NCBI GenBank assembly: GCA_003833135.1
Contig: QZLH01000104.1
Location: 77,599 to 141,598 of the forward strand
Source: Oehlia diaphana
Taxonomy: Eukaryota > Glomeromycota > Glomeromycetes > Glomerales > Glomeraceae
Length of the DNA: 64,000 nucleotides
Direction: 5' to 3'
The notes under the pieces are model-generated. The model had not been told where the DNA came from and did not search any database. It saw only the letters and a program-made list of their open reading frames with translations. Below, piece by piece: positions 63,069 through 64,000 of this stretch. Position 1 is the stretch's first letter. Every line of letters begins with the position of its first letter. A program made the translations under genes and the position numbers.

Positions 63069-64000
63069 TTATCTATGTAATAATCTATTAATAAAATGAT
63101 TTTTATATCGTCTTTTTTTACATTTTGTTTCATTTTTATTTTTATATCTTTTCAAATATACACAATATAATGCCTAAAAGATATAAAAAAAAATTATTGA
63201 TAAATATAACATGTTACGATTTAAAAAATAACTTTAACGTTAATTAAAATAAAATACTAACCATTGGGGCAGGCCAATCTTGTGGATTACTATAACACAT
63301 TTTAGCATGTCCAATAAATTTGGCAGATATAATTTGATTTTGTCCAATTGTAATTCTTTTAGGTATTCTATATGTGAACCATCCTCTATCAGATATTATT
63401 TTAAAAGCTTCCGGTGATGGAGTGTCTGAATATTCTTTTATGGTAGTAAAATCACAATTCTGCAATGTAACAAAATTAAGAGATTAGAATTGAAGAATTG
63501 TGATTTAAGTAAAAAATGATATAATAATTAATTACATTGTGGAAAATTTTTGTTATAAATTGAAATCTTTGAGCTCTCAGTAAATTATAAATATTCATTT
63601 CCCATAAAATTTCATAAATTCCTGGTGAAATAGATTCAAACCTAATATCCATCTATATATATAAAAAAAATTAAATAATAATAATTAGCATATTATTCAT
63701 TTTTATATTTCTAACAAAAATTAAAAAAGAAACATACATCAAACGATTCTTGAATTGCTCTTACTATATTGGGGTGTTTACGGTCACTAAAAAAAATTTA
63801 ATATTTTTAAAATAAAATCTTTTAAATGATAAAAAATGACAAAAAAAAAAACCAAGGATTACATATTTATGTCCGAGAATTGACCAGATTTTGGTCTCCA
63901 TCCGTAACTTATTAATTTAGATGATTCAATTTTTTCAGCGAATATAATTTTATGGCGGTACCAATCTAACGAAAAAATGAAAAATTAAAATCAAAAGTTA
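63069..64000 (-). CDS. Paralogous F-box/PP2-like protein, 5' partial
   Basis: Five exons are visible: 63965-63863, 63786-63738, 63652-63536, 63459-63262, 63173-63069 (stop TAA at 63071-63069). The 5' part, including the expected F-box, lies beyond the window. The product reads YRHKIIFAEKIESSKLISYG, SPGIYEILWEMNIYNLLRA, GWFTYRIPKRITIGQNQI and ALYCVYLKR. It is collinear with the 61.3-62.7 kb protein, and two exons have identical lengths (49 and 117 nt), so the two arose by duplication. The Lys/Arg-rich C-terminus differs. Function as for its paralog. Confidence 0.68.

Overview
This looks like a nuclear scaffold piece from an early-diverging fungus, most likely an arbuscular mycorrhizal fungus (Glomeromycotina, Rhizophagus-like). 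The DNA is very AT-rich. The genes have many short GT-AG introns (about 55-110 nt), and the proteins are clearly fungal or opisthokont. The right half carries a Sel1-repeat kinase-like gene, F-box paralogs, a broken Myb-like gene and small foldback elements, as expected for the expanded families and repeat load of that group. The species assignment is inference.

Layout. 1-4.3 kb: 5' part of an unrecognised low-complexity (transcription-factor-like) protein and 3.7 kb of non-coding DNA. 4.3-30.4 kb: a dense conserved block, in order a peroxisomal ANT1/PMP34-type carrier (-), a PPP1R21 homolog (+), DGK1 (+), ATP12 (+), mitoribosomal mS35 (-), WDR7/rabconnectin-3 beta (+), NDUFA1 (-), TTC1 (+), pyruvate dehydrogenase E1 alpha (-), an FBXO21-type F-box protein (+) and CDC42 (+). 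30.4-42.5 kb: a gene-poor, repeat-rich stretch with an unrecognised exon chain, a frameshifted Myb/SANT relic, a pogo-like MITE, a 430-bp hairpin MITE and a foldback satellite cut by an N gap. 42.5-50.0 kb: a Cdh1-type APC/C activator (-), a PST2/YCP4-type flavodoxin-fold quinone reductase (+) and a Ser/Thr/Pro-rich coiled-coil protein (-). 50-64 kb: accessory DNA with a Sel1-repeat pseudokinase (-), kinase-like and transposon relics, and a convergent pair of F-box paralogs, the second running off the window.

How the genes relate. Four nuclear genes for mitochondrial proteins (ATP12, mS35, NDUFA1, PDA1) lie within 12.3 kb. Two of them share short head-to-head intergenic regions with a non-mitochondrial neighbour (mS35/WDR7, 158 bp; NDUFA1/TTC1, 174 bp). 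PPP1R21 and WDR7 are both endomembrane factors. I saw no bacterial-style operon, CRISPR array, rRNA or tRNA gene.

Most notable: (i) the 648-residue protein at 53.6-55.8 kb combines a predicted all-helical N-terminal domain, a kinase fold that keeps the VAIK lysine but has lost both HRD and DFG, and Sel1 repeats, an arrangement reminiscent of MLKL-type cell-death pseudokinases; (ii) a textbook U12-type AT-AC intron in the WDR7 homolog; (iii) a PPP1R21 (FERRY complex) homolog in a fungus; (iv) all three N gaps are bounded by the same sequence on both sides, which suggests assembly artefacts. Exon coordinates were worked out by hand from splice consensus and reading frame. Summed exon lengths are divisible by three for every complete gene except WDR7, which carries one extra base at a single junction.
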